Below, one piece after another: positions 9,107-18,038 of a DNA stretch of 42,877 bases. The DNA comes from an uncultured cyanobacterium (lineage in GTDB: Bacteria > Cyanobacteriota > Cyanobacteriia > Cyanobacteriales > FACHB-T130): assembly GCA_936920195.1 (NCBI GenBank), contig CAKZHE010000087.1, forward strand, positions 1-42,877. Reading direction: 5' to 3'. A program made the translations under genes and the position numbers. How positions within the stretch are numbered: the first letter of the stretch is position 1; every line of letters begins with the position of its first letter. Under the pieces are notes generated by a model. It did not search any database. It was not told the origin of the DNA and was given only the letters and a program-made list of their open reading frames with translations.

Positions 9107-9502
9107 ATGGCTATCGAAATTAAACTCAACTTGTCAGACAACCTAGCAGAGTCGGCGAAACATCTGGGAGAAACCACCCAAGAAGATGTATCAACTGTCC
9201 TTCTCAAAATTTTAGAGGTGTTATTACCAACTCTAGAAACTCTAGCAGATAATAACTTTTATCCGACAGTAGCTAGTCTTCCTGATACCCAAGTAGTTGC
9301 TTTAGCCGATGCTAAAATGGATCGGAGTTCTAATCAGCGGCTAAGGGAACTGCAACAAAAGGGAAAAACTACCCAACTTACCCAAATAGAATGGGATGAA
9401 TTGTTAACTTTAATTTCAATTTATCAACTTGGACAATTGCGTAAGTCAGCAGCTTTGGCTGAAGCAGTAAAAAGAGGTTTGCTTTCTCCCTTACACCCAT
9501 GA
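9107..9502 (+). CDS. Small protein coupled to an HNH nuclease
   Basis: A 131-residue, mostly helical, soluble protein. The N-terminus (MAIEIKLNLSDNLAESAKHLGETTQEDVSTVLLKILEVLLPTL) looks like a short strand followed by helices. I do not recognise a named domain. Its last four bases (ATGA) are the start of the HNH gene, so the pair is translationally coupled. The order small protein then nuclease resembles antitoxin/toxin or immunity/nuclease pairs, but that is inference from layout only. Confidence 0.75.
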   Translation: MAIEIKLNLSDNLAESAKHLGETTQEDVSTVLLKILEVLLPTLETLADNNFYPTVASLPDTQVVALADAKMDRSSNQRLRELQQKGKTTQLTQIEWDELLTLISIYQLGQLRKSAALAEAVKRGLLSPLHP

Positions 9503-9921
9503 GCAAGCTTTCTGAGGAATTACGCATATTAGTCAGGCAAAGAGCAGAAAATCGATGCGAATACTGCCTAAGTCATCAAGACTATATTATGGGTTGGCTC
9601 CAGGTTGACCATATTTATCCTCTTGCTAAAGGAGGAGAAAATAGCTTAGATAATCTCTGTTTATCTTGTGAGTTGTGCAATCAATATAAATGGACAAAAA
9701 CAGAAGAATTAGACCCTGAAAGTAAGGCAAATGTACAGCTATTTAATCCCCGTCAACAAAAATGGCAAGAACATTTTGCTTGGACTGAAGATGGTACAAT
9801 AATTATGGGGATGACAGCCTGTGGTCGAGCCACAGTTATCGCTCTAAAACTAAATAATAGTTTAGCATTAACTGTACGGCGCAATTGGATTAAGGCTGGT
9901 TGGCATCCACCAAGGACATAA
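9499..9921 (+). CDS. HNH endonuclease
   Basis: A 140-residue HNH nuclease. The core is visible at about residues 15-60: RCEYCLSHQDY (first CxxC), LQVDHIYPLAKGGENSLDNL (DH plus N), then CLSCELCNQYK (second CxxC and the final N). These four cysteines are a structural zinc site and the His/Asn residues bind the catalytic metal. No DNA-recognition domain is fused. The start codon overlaps the stop of the upstream small gene. The convergent M16 peptidase ends 15 bases away. The biological target is unknown. Confidence 0.9.
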   Translation: MSKLSEELRILVRQRAENRCEYCLSHQDYIMGWLQVDHIYPLAKGGENSLDNLCLSCELCNQYKWTKTEELDPESKANVQLFNPRQQKWQEHFAWTEDGTIIMGMTACGRATVIALKLNNSLALTVRRNWIKAGWHPPRT

Positions 9922-9936
9922 ATAAAGGTCAGGGAT

Positions 9937-12762
9937 TTAATTTCTTGATGCGGCTACTGCTGGACCAGCAGTGACGACTACTAATCGATCGGGATGAAGT
10001 AATTCTTGGGCAGTTTGATTAACTTGATCGAGGGTAATTGCTTGAATTTTTTGGCTGAAAGTCTGAATTTCTTCGGGAGCAAGTCCTAAAACTTCGTTTC
10101 GTAACACTTGCTCGGCAAGATAATCGGGATTAGCTAAAGTGACGTTATAAGTGCTAGTTAGTGAAACCTTCGCTGCGGCAACTTCATAGGGGGTAAATCC
10201 TTCTTGCCGGAGTTGTGTTAATAATGTCAAAGTGTTGGCGATCGCTTTTTGAGCATCTTCTGGAGCAGTTTGCATCGAAATCGCAAAAAGACCGGGATTT
10301 TGTCCAGCACTAAAGCTACTATAAATACCGTAGGTTAAACCGAGGCGATCGCGCAATTCTGTTCCCAAGCGACTAGCTAAGGTATCGCCACCCAAAATCT
10401 GATTTAATACTAAAGCGGGATAATAGCGGGGATCTTGACGGTTGATACCGCTATATCCCATTTCAATCGCGGCTTGACTTTTGCCAGGAATGACTGGATT
10501 GAGGCGAATTAAACTTTCTGGCAAAGATACTTTAGGGAAGTGTAAAATTACGGGATTTCCCTTGACTTGCCAACTGCCTAATTGTTCTGCCAATAGTTCT
10601 TGGACTACCTGGGGATTAAAATTGCCAACTAGAGCGATCGCTATCTGTTCTGGACGGTATTGTTCTCGATAAAAGCGTAACACTTCTGTGGGGGTAATTC
10701 GACTGATAGTTTCTTCGGTGGGAAAAATATGGAAAGGATGATTTTCGGGATAAATTGTCTGTTGCAATATGCGTTGGGATAAATACCAAGGACTATCTAA
10801 AGCTTGTCGCAGACTGGCGATCGCCCTTTGGCGACTGCGTTCTAATTCCTCCTTGGGAAAGGTGGCATTTTGCATCACTTCAGCTAAAATCTGAATCACG
10901 GTTGGCAAATCTGAAGTCAAGCTGTAACCGCTAATATTTACCCCTTCCCGATTAGCGGAAAACGACAGACTTGCGCCACGATTTTCTAGAATTTTGGCGA
11001 TCGCTAGTCCATCTTTATTGGCAGTGCCGTTCAACAAATTATTCGCGGTCAAATCAGCTAAACCTGCTAAATTGGGGGGGTCAAACTGATTTCCCGCCGC
11101 AATATAACCGCTCAGAGTTACGGTTGGGGTACTGGCATCTGGTAAAAGTAAGATTTGCAGCCCATTGGCTAAAGTGAATTTTTGTGGTAAAGCTTGATTG
11201 GGATGTAGTTCATCAGCAGGAATTTTCGGCAAATATTTTTCCAATTCTACTGGGTCAACAGGCGCTCCGGGAGAAAAGTTTTCCGCTTTCATTGGGGTTG
11301 GATTGGCTGTGTTTGGTTTGCCTTCAATCCGAGTTGGTTCAAAGTAGCCTGTAGCTCGCACAGAACTACTAAAATAGGTTTGGGCAACCCGTTGAACATC
11401 AGCCGCCTGAACTTGAGTTACCGCCGCCAAATAGCGATCTGTATAATGATAATCTCCGGCAGTAGTTTGGTCATAACCTAGTTGAATCGCTTGACTGGTA
11501 ATATCGCGATTTTGCAAAATCACATTAGCTTGCAGTTGAGCCTTTGCTCGGTGCAATTCTTCCTCAGTTACCTGCTGTTTTGCCAACTCCGCTATCATTG
11601 ATTTCATCACTAGATCAATTTTCGCTAATTTTTTGCCCGGTGCAGCCGTTGCCGAAAGTTCATACCAACCTCCTGCGACTAAATTAATAGTGCTGCCGCT
11701 GGCATCGCTCGCTAAACCAGATTCAACTAAAGCTTGATAAAGTCGAGAACTTCGGCCTGCGGTCAAAATATAATCTAATACTGCTAAAGCAGGTACGTCA
11801 GGATGATTAATTTCTGGCAAAGGATAAATTACTTGCAATAAGGAAGCACTCCCCGGTTCTTTGAGAACAATTGGTAAGGAGCGCCGCTGAGATTTTGAAC
11901 TTTGAATTTTGAATTTTGAATTTTGAATTTTGAATTTTGAATTTTGAACTGGAATTTGACCAAAGATTTCTTGTACCGCCTTCAGGGTTGATTCAGTTTG
12001 AAAATCTCCGACAATGACTAGGGTGGCATTATCCGGACGGTAGTAGGTATGGTAATAATCCCGTACTTGTTCGAGGGTGAATCCTTCCACATCAGCTTTA
12101 GTTCCCCCCACAGGCAACTTATAAATAAAGTCGGGGAAAAATGCCTGCATGACGGCATGATTGAGCCGATAACTAGGATAATTTTCATAGCCCTGTAATT
12201 CCGAAATTACCACGCGCTTCTCGCTAGCTAGTTGTTCGGGATCGATTAGGGCATTTTGCATCCGGTCAGCTTCTAGGACTAACAAGGCTTCGAGCTTGTT
12301 ACGTTCCACTGTTCCATAATAAGCTGTTTGGTCATAGCTAGTAAAAGCATTGGATTCGCTCCCCAAGGCGCTAAATAGCCGCCCAAATTGGATTGGGCGG
12401 CTAGTAGTCCCTTTAAACAACATATGCTCTAGTTGGTGAGCAATGCCGCTTAATCCCGCTGTTTCTTGGCGCGAGCCAACTCCATACCAAACTTGTACGG
12501 TGACGACGGGAGCTGAATGGACTTCTTTGGTCAGGACAGTTAACCCATTGTCTAAAATAGTTTGGCGAACATTTTGGGTGAGTGAGAGGGGATAGAGAGG
12601 GGTAGGTGAGATCGCTGCTGTAGGCTTTGAGGAGATTGGCAACTGCTGGTGAATTGCTGGTTTAGAAGTGGCTGGACTGTCTAGCCAGAGAACTGCGCTT
12701 AGGCAGAAGCTAAACAAGAATATCGGCAGTCGGTAACGATGCCAAGGGAACTGGAGATACAT
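9937..12762 (-). CDS. M16 family zinc metallopeptidase (double-domain)
   Basis: About 941 residues, starting at the ATG at 12762 (MYLQFPWHRYRL); a TTG four codons upstream is open. A hydrophobic N-terminal helix (FLFSFCLSAVLWL) suggests export or membrane anchoring. The first M16 half carries the inverted zinc motif HQLEH (HxxEH, near residue 113) and the distal Glu in SELQGYENY. The second half (from about residue 530, LANGLQILLLP) lacks HxxEH, as in other tandem M16 proteins where only one half is catalytic. It would degrade peptides in the periplasm. At about 11890-11950 the gene contains an in-frame TTGAATT heptamer array encoding NSKFKIQ repeats between the first two subdomains. This low-complexity insert is probably a surface loop. 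Confidence 0.92.
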   Translation of the reverse strand: MYLQFPWHRYRLPIFLFSFCLSAVLWLDSPATSKPAIHQQLPISSKPTAAISPTPLYPLSLTQNVRQTILDNGLTVLTKEVHSAPVVTVQVWYGVGSRQETAGLSGIAHQLEHMLFKGTTSRPIQFGRLFSALGSESNAFTSYDQTAYYGTVERNKLEALLVLEADRMQNALIDPEQLASEKRVVISELQGYENYPSYRLNHAVMQAFFPDFIYKLPVGGTKADVEGFTLEQVRDYYHTYYRPDNATLVIVGDFQTESTLKAVQEIFGQIPVQNSKFKIQNSKFKIQSSKSQRRSLPIVLKEPGSASLLQVIYPLPEINHPDVPALAVLDYILTAGRSSRLYQALVESGLASDASGSTINLVAGGWYELSATAAPGKKLAKIDLVMKSMIAELAKQQVTEEELHRAKAQLQANVILQNRDITSQAIQLGYDQTTAGDYHYTDRYLAAVTQVQAADVQRVAQTYFSSSVRATGYFEPTRIEGKPNTANPTPMKAENFSPGAPVDPVELEKYLPKIPADELHPNQALPQKFTLANGLQILLLPDASTPTVTLSGYIAAGNQFDPPNLAGLADLTANNLLNGTANKDGLAIAKILENRGASLSFSANREGVNISGYSLTSDLPTVIQILAEVMQNATFPKEELERSRQRAIASLRQALDSPWYLSQRILQQTIYPENHPFHIFPTEETISRITPTEVLRFYREQYRPEQIAIALVGNFNPQVVQELLAEQLGSWQVKGNPVILHFPKVSLPESLIRLNPVIPGKSQAAIEMGYSGINRQDPRYYPALVLNQILGGDTLASRLGTELRDRLGLTYGIYSSFSAGQNPGLFAISMQTAPEDAQKAIANTLTLLTQLRQEGFTPYEVAAAKVSLTSTYNVTLANPDYLAEQVLRNEVLGLAPEEIQTFSQKIQAITLDQVNQTAQELLHPDRLVVVTAGPAVAASRN
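11893..11947 (-). repeat. In-frame TTGAATT heptamer array inside the M16 gene
   Basis: About seven copies of a TTGAATT-type heptamer. Three copies make 21 bases, so the reading frame is kept and the array encodes the 7-residue peptide NSKFKIQ repeated, ending in SSKSQ. The same unit lies in intergenic regions elsewhere in the window. Confidence 0.88.
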
Positions 12763-13256
12763 ACTTTGGCTCAAAAGACCTGGAAGGGAAAAAATCGATA
12801 TGCAATGCTAGCTTTCGTTGAAATAGATTTTTCTACTGTACAGAATTCTCTGTAAATTACCCAAACTATAGCAACTTTAGGGGATGGCAATATATTTGCT
12901 TAACTTATAATATTATTGGTGGTTTTTCGGTCTTTTCGGTTTAGCTATTTTCGGGTTCTGTTTCGGCAAAATCAATTGGTTGATAAATATCTACAATAGT
13001 CAAAATTTAACAGGCGATCGCAGATTATCCAGGGACTTTTATTTGACTCTTGGATGGTAAAAATTCATTGAGCCGAATTTCCTGTTTATACCCATAAATT
13101 ATCTGGCAAACTATCAATATTTTGTAGGGGTAGCGCCCCCGTGCCTACCCCGAACGAGGATAGCGCCCCATGTACCTGCCCCGTACCTAGGGCATTGGGG
13201 CAACCACGGGGGGATTGCCCCTACTTCAGGGGATGCGAAGGGGATCAAGCAACTGT
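12763..13256. repeat. Intergenic region with degenerate GGGGCAA...TTGCCCC palindromes
   Basis: About 490 bases between gyrB and the M16 peptidase, with no gene visible. From about 13123 to 13228 it carries imperfect copies of the dispersed palindrome GGGGCAACCACGGGGGGATT...GCCCC, including the exact unit at about 13197-13223. The same unit is found at 20426-20454, 34384-34411 and 36077-36104. The M16 promoter should lie at its left end. Confidence 0.6.
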
Positions 13257-16200
13257 TTAGATATCTAGATCTGCTAAATTGAGGCGGGAACCATAGGTTT
13301 CAATGAACTCCCGGCGTGGGGCAACGCGATCGCCCATTAAAATGGTAAAGATCCGATCGGCTTCGGCAGCATCTTCAATTTCCACTCGTTTGAAGGTGCG
13401 GCTTTCTGGATTCATGGTGGTTTCCCAAAGTTGTTGCGGCATCATTTCTCCTAAACCTTTGAACCGCTGGATGGTGTAACTGGCATTGGCGGGAAAATCA
13501 TGTTTGACTAAACGATCGAGTTCGCGATCGCTGTAGCAGTAGTAATGATTGCGTCCCCGTTCTACCTTATATAGTGGGGGACAAGCAATGTAGATGTAGC
13601 CTTGATCGACGAGCGATCGCTGATAGCGATAAAAGAAAGTTAGTAAAAGCGTTCTGATATGAGCCCCATCTACGTCAGCGTCGGTGTTTTTAGCGCATAA
13701 ACCCCCAGTACCGCAGATAAAGTTTTCATCACCTTCTACTGAGAAATCGTAAACATAATCGCCCACCAACTCAATCTCTGTTGCCGAAATTACTTCTAAC
13801 CCCATCAAGTCATCGCTAATTGGTATCCAAGCTTGAGCCTTGTGGTGAGGACTTGCCAGCAACGCCTCTAACTTATGAGCATTAGTGTGGCGTTGCCAAA
13901 TTTGACGGCAGCGTTCAATTTGTTCTTTACCACAGATAGCGATCGTGTAGTAATTTTGGCGCGTCTGAATTGGGGCATCGACAGCAGTGGCAGGTTGATG
14001 TTCGGTGGTAGTAGCAACGATAGCTAACTGCCCTAATAAATAGAGCAAGCCATCTTTCAAGGTAGGCGAATTTGTGGTGAAAGAGAAATTCTTGCCTACT
14101 GTTGTGCCATCACCTAAGAAATAGCCTTCCAAGAAAGCTAATTGCAACTCTTCTCCCAGACTAAAAAGCAGATCTGGTAATTGCTTTTGATGGGCGACTT
14201 GTGCTAAACCCCAAGCTTTCAATAAGCGAGCAGCGGCAACGCTGTGAAAATAGAGTTTCATCCCATCGCTATCGGGATCTTGATAGCAGCGGGGAGTTTC
14301 TCCAAAAACCGCTTTGACTGCTGCTTGAAGTTCGGGAATAAATCTTTCGTCTTTCTTGCCTAAATTCAAACTGACTTGATGTTGGCTAAGGGTTCCTTCT
14401 GCCACATACCAACCTAAAAACCACATCAATTCGGGAGTAATGGTTAAGTAGCGAGCAAATGCTTTATTTGCATGAGCTTGGGGGACAATTTGGACTTCTT
14501 CTCCTAGTTCTGCTAATTCGCTAGGAGTGAAGTAATCAAAAGATTTGTAGTTGCTGACTTCCCGCCAGCGAGCGTTTTTGCTACTATCATCTTGGGTGAG
14601 GCACTCTTCAATTTTGGAAGGTAGAGTTTGGTAAACAATGCGATCGCTAACCCCCACAGCATCCAAATAACCGAGGAAGTGGGAAAGAATCGGACGATTA
14701 ATTCCTCGTTCCCAATGACTAATAGTAATTGGTTGTTTGACTCCTACTGCGGTGGCAACTTGCATTTGGCTGATGCCTGCGGCTTGTCGTTGAGCAATTA
14801 ATTGCTGCCAACCGGGGGAATCTAGTAAAACTCGCGGTTCATTCCACAAACTCGGTTGAGCTACTTTAGCTAAAATGCGCTGGCTAGAAATTTTTCTGAC
14901 ATCTTCTCCTCGCAGATATAAGGCATCAGTTAAACCCGCCGTGTAAAAAGTTTTGAGCAAGTCTATCCGGGTAGGATTCACCGTAGGACGAGGCAAGCGG
15001 CGGCTCGCAACTAATAAATCCCCAGGACGAATTTCGTTACCTTTTTTGAGGATGACTTGCTGGTTTTCATACACAAAAACGCTGTGGGAAGAAGTAACTT
15101 TCACCGAGCGATTGTAGCGAGTGACTAGCTTGTACATCGGCTCCTCATGGGCGTGCCGAATTACTGCTTTTAAAGGTCGGAAGCGAGTCACATTGGTAAT
15201 GGGATCGAAGGAAATAACTCGATATCTTTCTGTGGAACGTTTGCCTTCAATACATTCATCAATGAATTTGCCAATGGTGACAAATTCGGTTTTACCTGTA
15301 TCGTCGGCAACTAGGGTAGGTTCATCGCCAGCAACGCTCATAATTACGATTCGGTGATATCGTAATTGAGAAGAATCAAATTCTTCCCCTTTGACTCCTA
15401 ATCCCAGGGCGGTAATTAAGGCTTGAATTTCATTGTTTTTGTAGATTTTTGCGTCGTCAGTTTTCTCAATGTTGAGGATTTTTCCCCTTAAAGGTAGGAT
15501 GGCTTGAAAGCGACGATTGCGCCCTTGTTTAGCACTGTTGTGAACAAATATGCCACTAGCTAAAGCGAAATTGTGAGTATTTGGAACTTCAATGTCATAG
15601 ACATCAATTTTTTCTGATAAAGTCTCTATGGAGACAATGCGGTGATTGTAATTAGCTACTGCTTCACTGGCTAGTTGGCTATCGCCATTGAAGTAGCGAT
15701 CGCAAAATGTTTCAAACCGTAACAAAGACTTATCTCGCGTTTGTTTGCGATAAGCTATATAAGCTTCTAAATCGAGTTTTCCTTGCTCAATTTCAATTTG
15801 CTTTAAAGCTGCCAAGGTTTTGCGGTAATAAGTTTGCCGCAAAGTATCGAGTCTTTTAGTCCGAAATTCCGGTGTCCACTGCTCTTTAGTTTTAGCTTTG
15901 CGCCATTTTTCAATTACATCTGGCTGATGCAAAGTTTGTTTGATATGAGTGCGATGTAGTGCCAAGCGTGCGTCAACTGATAAGCGCTGAAGATTATGGG
16001 TGAATAGCCAAGAATCAGAGCGAGGATTCCAAACCATTTCATAGCCATCAATTGTTATTCCTGGTTGGCGGCGATCGGATAATTGGCGATATAATGGCAT
16101 TAAGGAATCATTAGGCGTGAGTAAAGCGGCTGGTTTGTAGCTGCGATCGCGCAACATGAACAGATGATCGGGAGTACAGGTAAGAGTTTCGCCGTTATCT

Positions 16201-17705
16201 AAAGTCAATTTAATGACTTCAGCATTTTTCTTGGTAATTCGAGGGTGGATAATTCTTTCGATGCCAATGTTTCCATCGTTACGGATGGTGTAACAAAAAT
16301 GCTCTTTACCTTGCTCTTGTTCGCTGACAATCTCTTGAAAAGAAAGATGACGACCATCAGCTAAGGCAACTAAAGTATCTCCGGAAAAACAGCCTCCGGC
16401 GGAGTCGCCTTCGACGATAAATATTTCTGATTCACTGGGATCTTTGCTACTGCAATCGGCTAATTTACCCGGTAAGGGAGAAGATTCTAAAACTGATTTG
16501 CGACGGACTAATTCGCGAGCGTGTCGGGCGGCTTCAGCAGCTTTAAAGGCTTGAATGGCTTTTTCTAAAATGGCATCGGCAATGTTAGGACGAAATTCTA
16601 AATATTCGGTGAGAACTTCCCCCACCAAGGAATCGACAATGCCTCGGACTTCGGTATTTCCTAACTTGGTTTTAGTTTGGCCTTCAAATTCCGGATCGGG
16701 AACTTTGACTGATATTACTCCAGTTAAACCTTCCCGGACGTTCTCGCCACCCAGATTAGGTTCATTTTCTTTGATTTTGTTGCGTTTGCGAGCGATCGCA
16801 TTCATTGTCCGCGTCAGCACCGCTTTCAAACCTTCCAAATGAGTGCCGCCGTCAATGGTGCGAATATTATTGGCAAACCCTAAAACGTTGTCGCTATAAG
16901 CATCCACGCACCACTGCAAGGCTACTTCAACTTGGACATTATTCCGCTCGCCTTGGATGAAAATAATCTCTTCATGCAGCGGTTGTTTATCCGCATTCAT
17001 GTAGGCGATATATTCCCGAATGCCGCCTTCATAGCAATAGGTTTCGATTTTGGGTTCGCTGGTTTTCAGCAATTCCAAACGGTGGTCAGTAAAAGTGATT
17101 TTCACCCCCGCATTCAGGTAAGCTAGTTCGCGCAACCGTCCGGACAGGGTGTTGTAATCAAATTCAATCCCGGTGGTAAAAATTTGGGTATCGGGTAAAA
17201 AGTGGATAGAAGTCCCAGTGCGGTTTTCGCCGCTAGGTTGGGCAATCAATTCCGTGACGGGAAAACCCCGTTCGTAGCGTTGCTTATGGACTTTTTGATC
17301 TCGCCAAACTGTCACTTCTACCCATTCAGACAAAGCATTCACGACGGAAATCCCTACGCCGTGCAAGCCGCCGGAAACCTTGTAGCCGCCGCCGCCAAAT
17401 TTCCCCCCGGCGTGCAGCACTGTCATCACCGTTTCCAATGCTGACTTACCAGTTTTGGAGTGGGTATCGGTGGGTATCCCCCGTCCATCATCCGTCACCG
17501 TCACCGAACCATCTGCATTAATATCGGCTTCAATATGGGTGCAGTGTCCTGCCAGCGCCTCATCAATGGAGTTATCGACAACTTCATAAACTAAATGGTG
17601 AAGTCCCCGCGGTCCGGTAGTCCCAATGTACATCCCCGGACGCTTGCGTACCGCTTCCAGACCTTCCAAAACCTGAATCTGATCGGCGCTGTAACTGCTG
17701 GTCAT
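13257..17705 (-). CDS. gyrB: DNA gyrase subunit B precursor with two inteins
   Basis: A 1482-residue open frame. Removing two inteins (residues 439-723 and 790-1340) leaves exteins of 438, 66 and 142 residues, 646 in total, the normal size of cyanobacterial GyrB. The GHKL ATPase domain shows [37 protein letters not shown] and the later QTKTKLGN lysine motif. The TOPRIM domain has EGDSAGG, split from SAKQGRNR by intein 1, and IVIM, split from [10 protein letters not shown] by intein 2. The C-terminal domain has [16 protein letters not shown] and ends in the typical NLADLDI. GyrB drives ATP-dependent negative supercoiling with GyrA. Both inteins sit in the catalytic TOPRIM core, so active gyrase requires two splicing events. 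Confidence 0.98.
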   Translation of the reverse strand: MTSSYSADQIQVLEGLEAVRKRPGMYIGTTGPRGLHHLVYEVVDNSIDEALAGHCTHIEADINADGSVTVTDDGRGIPTDTHSKTGKSALETVMTVLHAGGKFGGGGYKVSGGLHGVGISVVNALSEWVEVTVWRDQKVHKQRYERGFPVTELIAQPSGENRTGTSIHFLPDTQIFTTGIEFDYNTLSGRLRELAYLNAGVKITFTDHRLELLKTSEPKIETYCYEGGIREYIAYMNADKQPLHEEIIFIQGERNNVQVEVALQWCVDAYSDNVLGFANNIRTIDGGTHLEGLKAVLTRTMNAIARKRNKIKENEPNLGGENVREGLTGVISVKVPDPEFEGQTKTKLGNTEVRGIVDSLVGEVLTEYLEFRPNIADAILEKAIQAFKAAEAARHARELVRRKSVLESSPLPGKLADCSSKDPSESEIFIVEGDSAGGCFSGDTLVALADGRHLSFQEIVSEQEQGKEHFCYTIRNDGNIGIERIIHPRITKKNAEVIKLTLDNGETLTCTPDHLFMLRDRSYKPAALLTPNDSLMPLYRQLSDRRQPGITIDGYEMVWNPRSDSWLFTHNLQRLSVDARLALHRTHIKQTLHQPDVIEKWRKAKTKEQWTPEFRTKRLDTLRQTYYRKTLAALKQIEIEQGKLDLEAYIAYRKQTRDKSLLRFETFCDRYFNGDSQLASEAVANYNHRIVSIETLSEKIDVYDIEVPNTHNFALASGIFVHNSAKQGRNRRFQAILPLRGKILNIEKTDDAKIYKNNEIQALITALGLGVKGEEFDSSQLRYHRIVIMSVAGDEPTLVADDTGKTEFVTIGKFIDECIEGKRSTERYRVISFDPITNVTRFRPLKAVIRHAHEEPMYKLVTRYNRSVKVTSSHSVFVYENQQVILKKGNEIRPGDLLVASRRLPRPTVNPTRIDLLKTFYTAGLTDALYLRGEDVRKISSQRILAKVAQPSLWNEPRVLLDSPGWQQLIAQRQAAGISQMQVATAVGVKQPITISHWERGINRPILSHFLGYLDAVGVSDRIVYQTLPSKIEECLTQDDSSKNARWREVSNYKSFDYFTPSELAELGEEVQIVPQAHANKAFARYLTITPELMWFLGWYVAEGTLSQHQVSLNLGKKDERFIPELQAAVKAVFGETPRCYQDPDSDGMKLYFHSVAAARLLKAWGLAQVAHQKQLPDLLFSLGEELQLAFLEGYFLGDGTTVGKNFSFTTNSPTLKDGLLYLLGQLAIVATTTEHQPATAVDAPIQTRQNYYTIAICGKEQIERCRQIWQRHTNAHKLEALLASPHHKAQAWIPISDDLMGLEVISATEIELVGDYVYDFSVEGDENFICGTGGLCAKNTDADVDGAHIRTLLLTFFYRYQRSLVDQGYIYIACPPLYKVERGRNHYYCYSDRELDRLVKHDFPANASYTIQRFKGLGEMMPQQLWETTMNPESRTFKRVEIEDAAEADRIFTILMGDRVAPRREFIETYGSRLNLADLDI
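13686..15338 (-). mobile_element. GyrB intein 2 (551 aa, LAGLIDADG endonuclease plus HTH)
   Basis: Residues 790-1340 of the GyrB precursor, between IVIM and [10 protein letters not shown], that is inside the TOPRIM DxD metal site. It begins with Ser ([10 protein letters not shown]) rather than Cys, and the +1 residue is Thr. Block B is VTSSHSVFV (TxxH, His at intein residue 85). Block F is [18 protein letters not shown]. Block G is CAKN: the penultimate residue is Lys where His is usual. In the middle there is an XRE-type helix-turn-helix ([20 protein letters not shown].., intein residues about 176-230). It is followed by two LAGLIDADG-like motifs, [13 protein letters not shown] (about 303-315) and [13 protein letters not shown] (about 399-411), each with the acidic catalytic residue retained. 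It is therefore probably an active homing endonuclease. HIP1 sites inside suggest long residence. Confidence 0.95.
15537..16391 (-). mobile_element. GyrB intein 1 (285 aa, eroded HNH endonuclease)
   Basis: Residues 439-723 of the precursor, between EGDSAGG and SAKQGRNR. It starts with Cys ([15 protein letters not shown]), has block [10 protein letters not shown] (TxxH), block [18 protein letters not shown] and block G FVHN, with Ser as the +1 residue, so all splicing residues are intact. This is the site and family of the well-known Synechocystis PCC 6803 GyrB intein. The middle carries fragments typical of the HNH endonuclease of that family ([16 protein letters not shown] and the helical [16 protein letters not shown] tail), but no HH...N...H core is visible. 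The endonuclease has therefore probably been lost by internal deletion while splicing is retained. Confidence 0.95.
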
Positions 17706-17767
17706 AGAATAACTCCAAAACGGATTCCGAAGCTTGAAAAACTTCGCGAATGAGAAAATCTTTAGAA

Positions 17768-17807
17768 ATTATAGCATAAAAGGGTTGCAGGCGGTTGCAA
17801 CCCTTTT
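17768..17807 (-). promoter_or_regulatory. Extended -10 promoter and hairpin upstream of gyrB
   Basis: Read on the minus strand, TGCTATAAT (extended -10 with perfect TATAAT, plus-strand 17768-17773) lies about 60 bases before the gyrB ATG. No good -35 hexamer is at 17 bases, which fits an extended -10 promoter. Directly upstream is an inverted repeat (arms AAAGGGTTGCA / TGCAACCCTTT, 17779-17805) that could bind a regulator or form a hairpin terminator for transcription arriving from either side. Confidence 0.5.
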
Positions 17808-17827
17808 TCTGAGTTTATTTATGTAGG

Positions 17828-17990
17828 GGGTATATCCCGTGTAAAATAGTAGTTCTTCGGTAAGGCGAAGCCCTGACTAGCTGAAGCTGGTGGGGAGAAG
17901 TTGATCCCAGGGTGGTGCTTAGGTGTGTGAAGAGGAGAAAAGTCGAAATGCTTTGGAATTATAACACAAGTTGAAGGTTTAAGGTCTGGC
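17828..17990 (+). ncRNA. Unassigned structured RNA-like segment, possibly a group II intron 5' remnant
   Basis: About 160 noncoding bases unlike the AT-rich surroundings. Visible pairings include CTTCG-gtaagg-CGAAG (near 17853-17868), AGCT..AGCT, and a stem around GGGGA-gaagttg-ATCCC. They are followed by a purine-rich GUGUGAAGAGGAGAAAAGUCG run. The style (short GC stems, GUGUG, GAAA-rich joints) is reminiscent of domain I of bacterial group II introns, but no reverse transcriptase or domain V is nearby. It could instead be an independent small RNA or a long leader of the restriction gene. The assignment is a guess. Confidence 0.28.
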
Positions 17991-18038
17991 TATGGCATAA
18001 TACCATCAGAGCATCAATTACAAACAATTAATTATGAT

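Noticed and set aside
17778-17807. Terminator for a plus-strand gene at the hairpin upstream of gyrB
   Set aside because: No plus-strand gene ends there; the hairpin overlaps the gyrB promoter, so a regulatory role is as likely.
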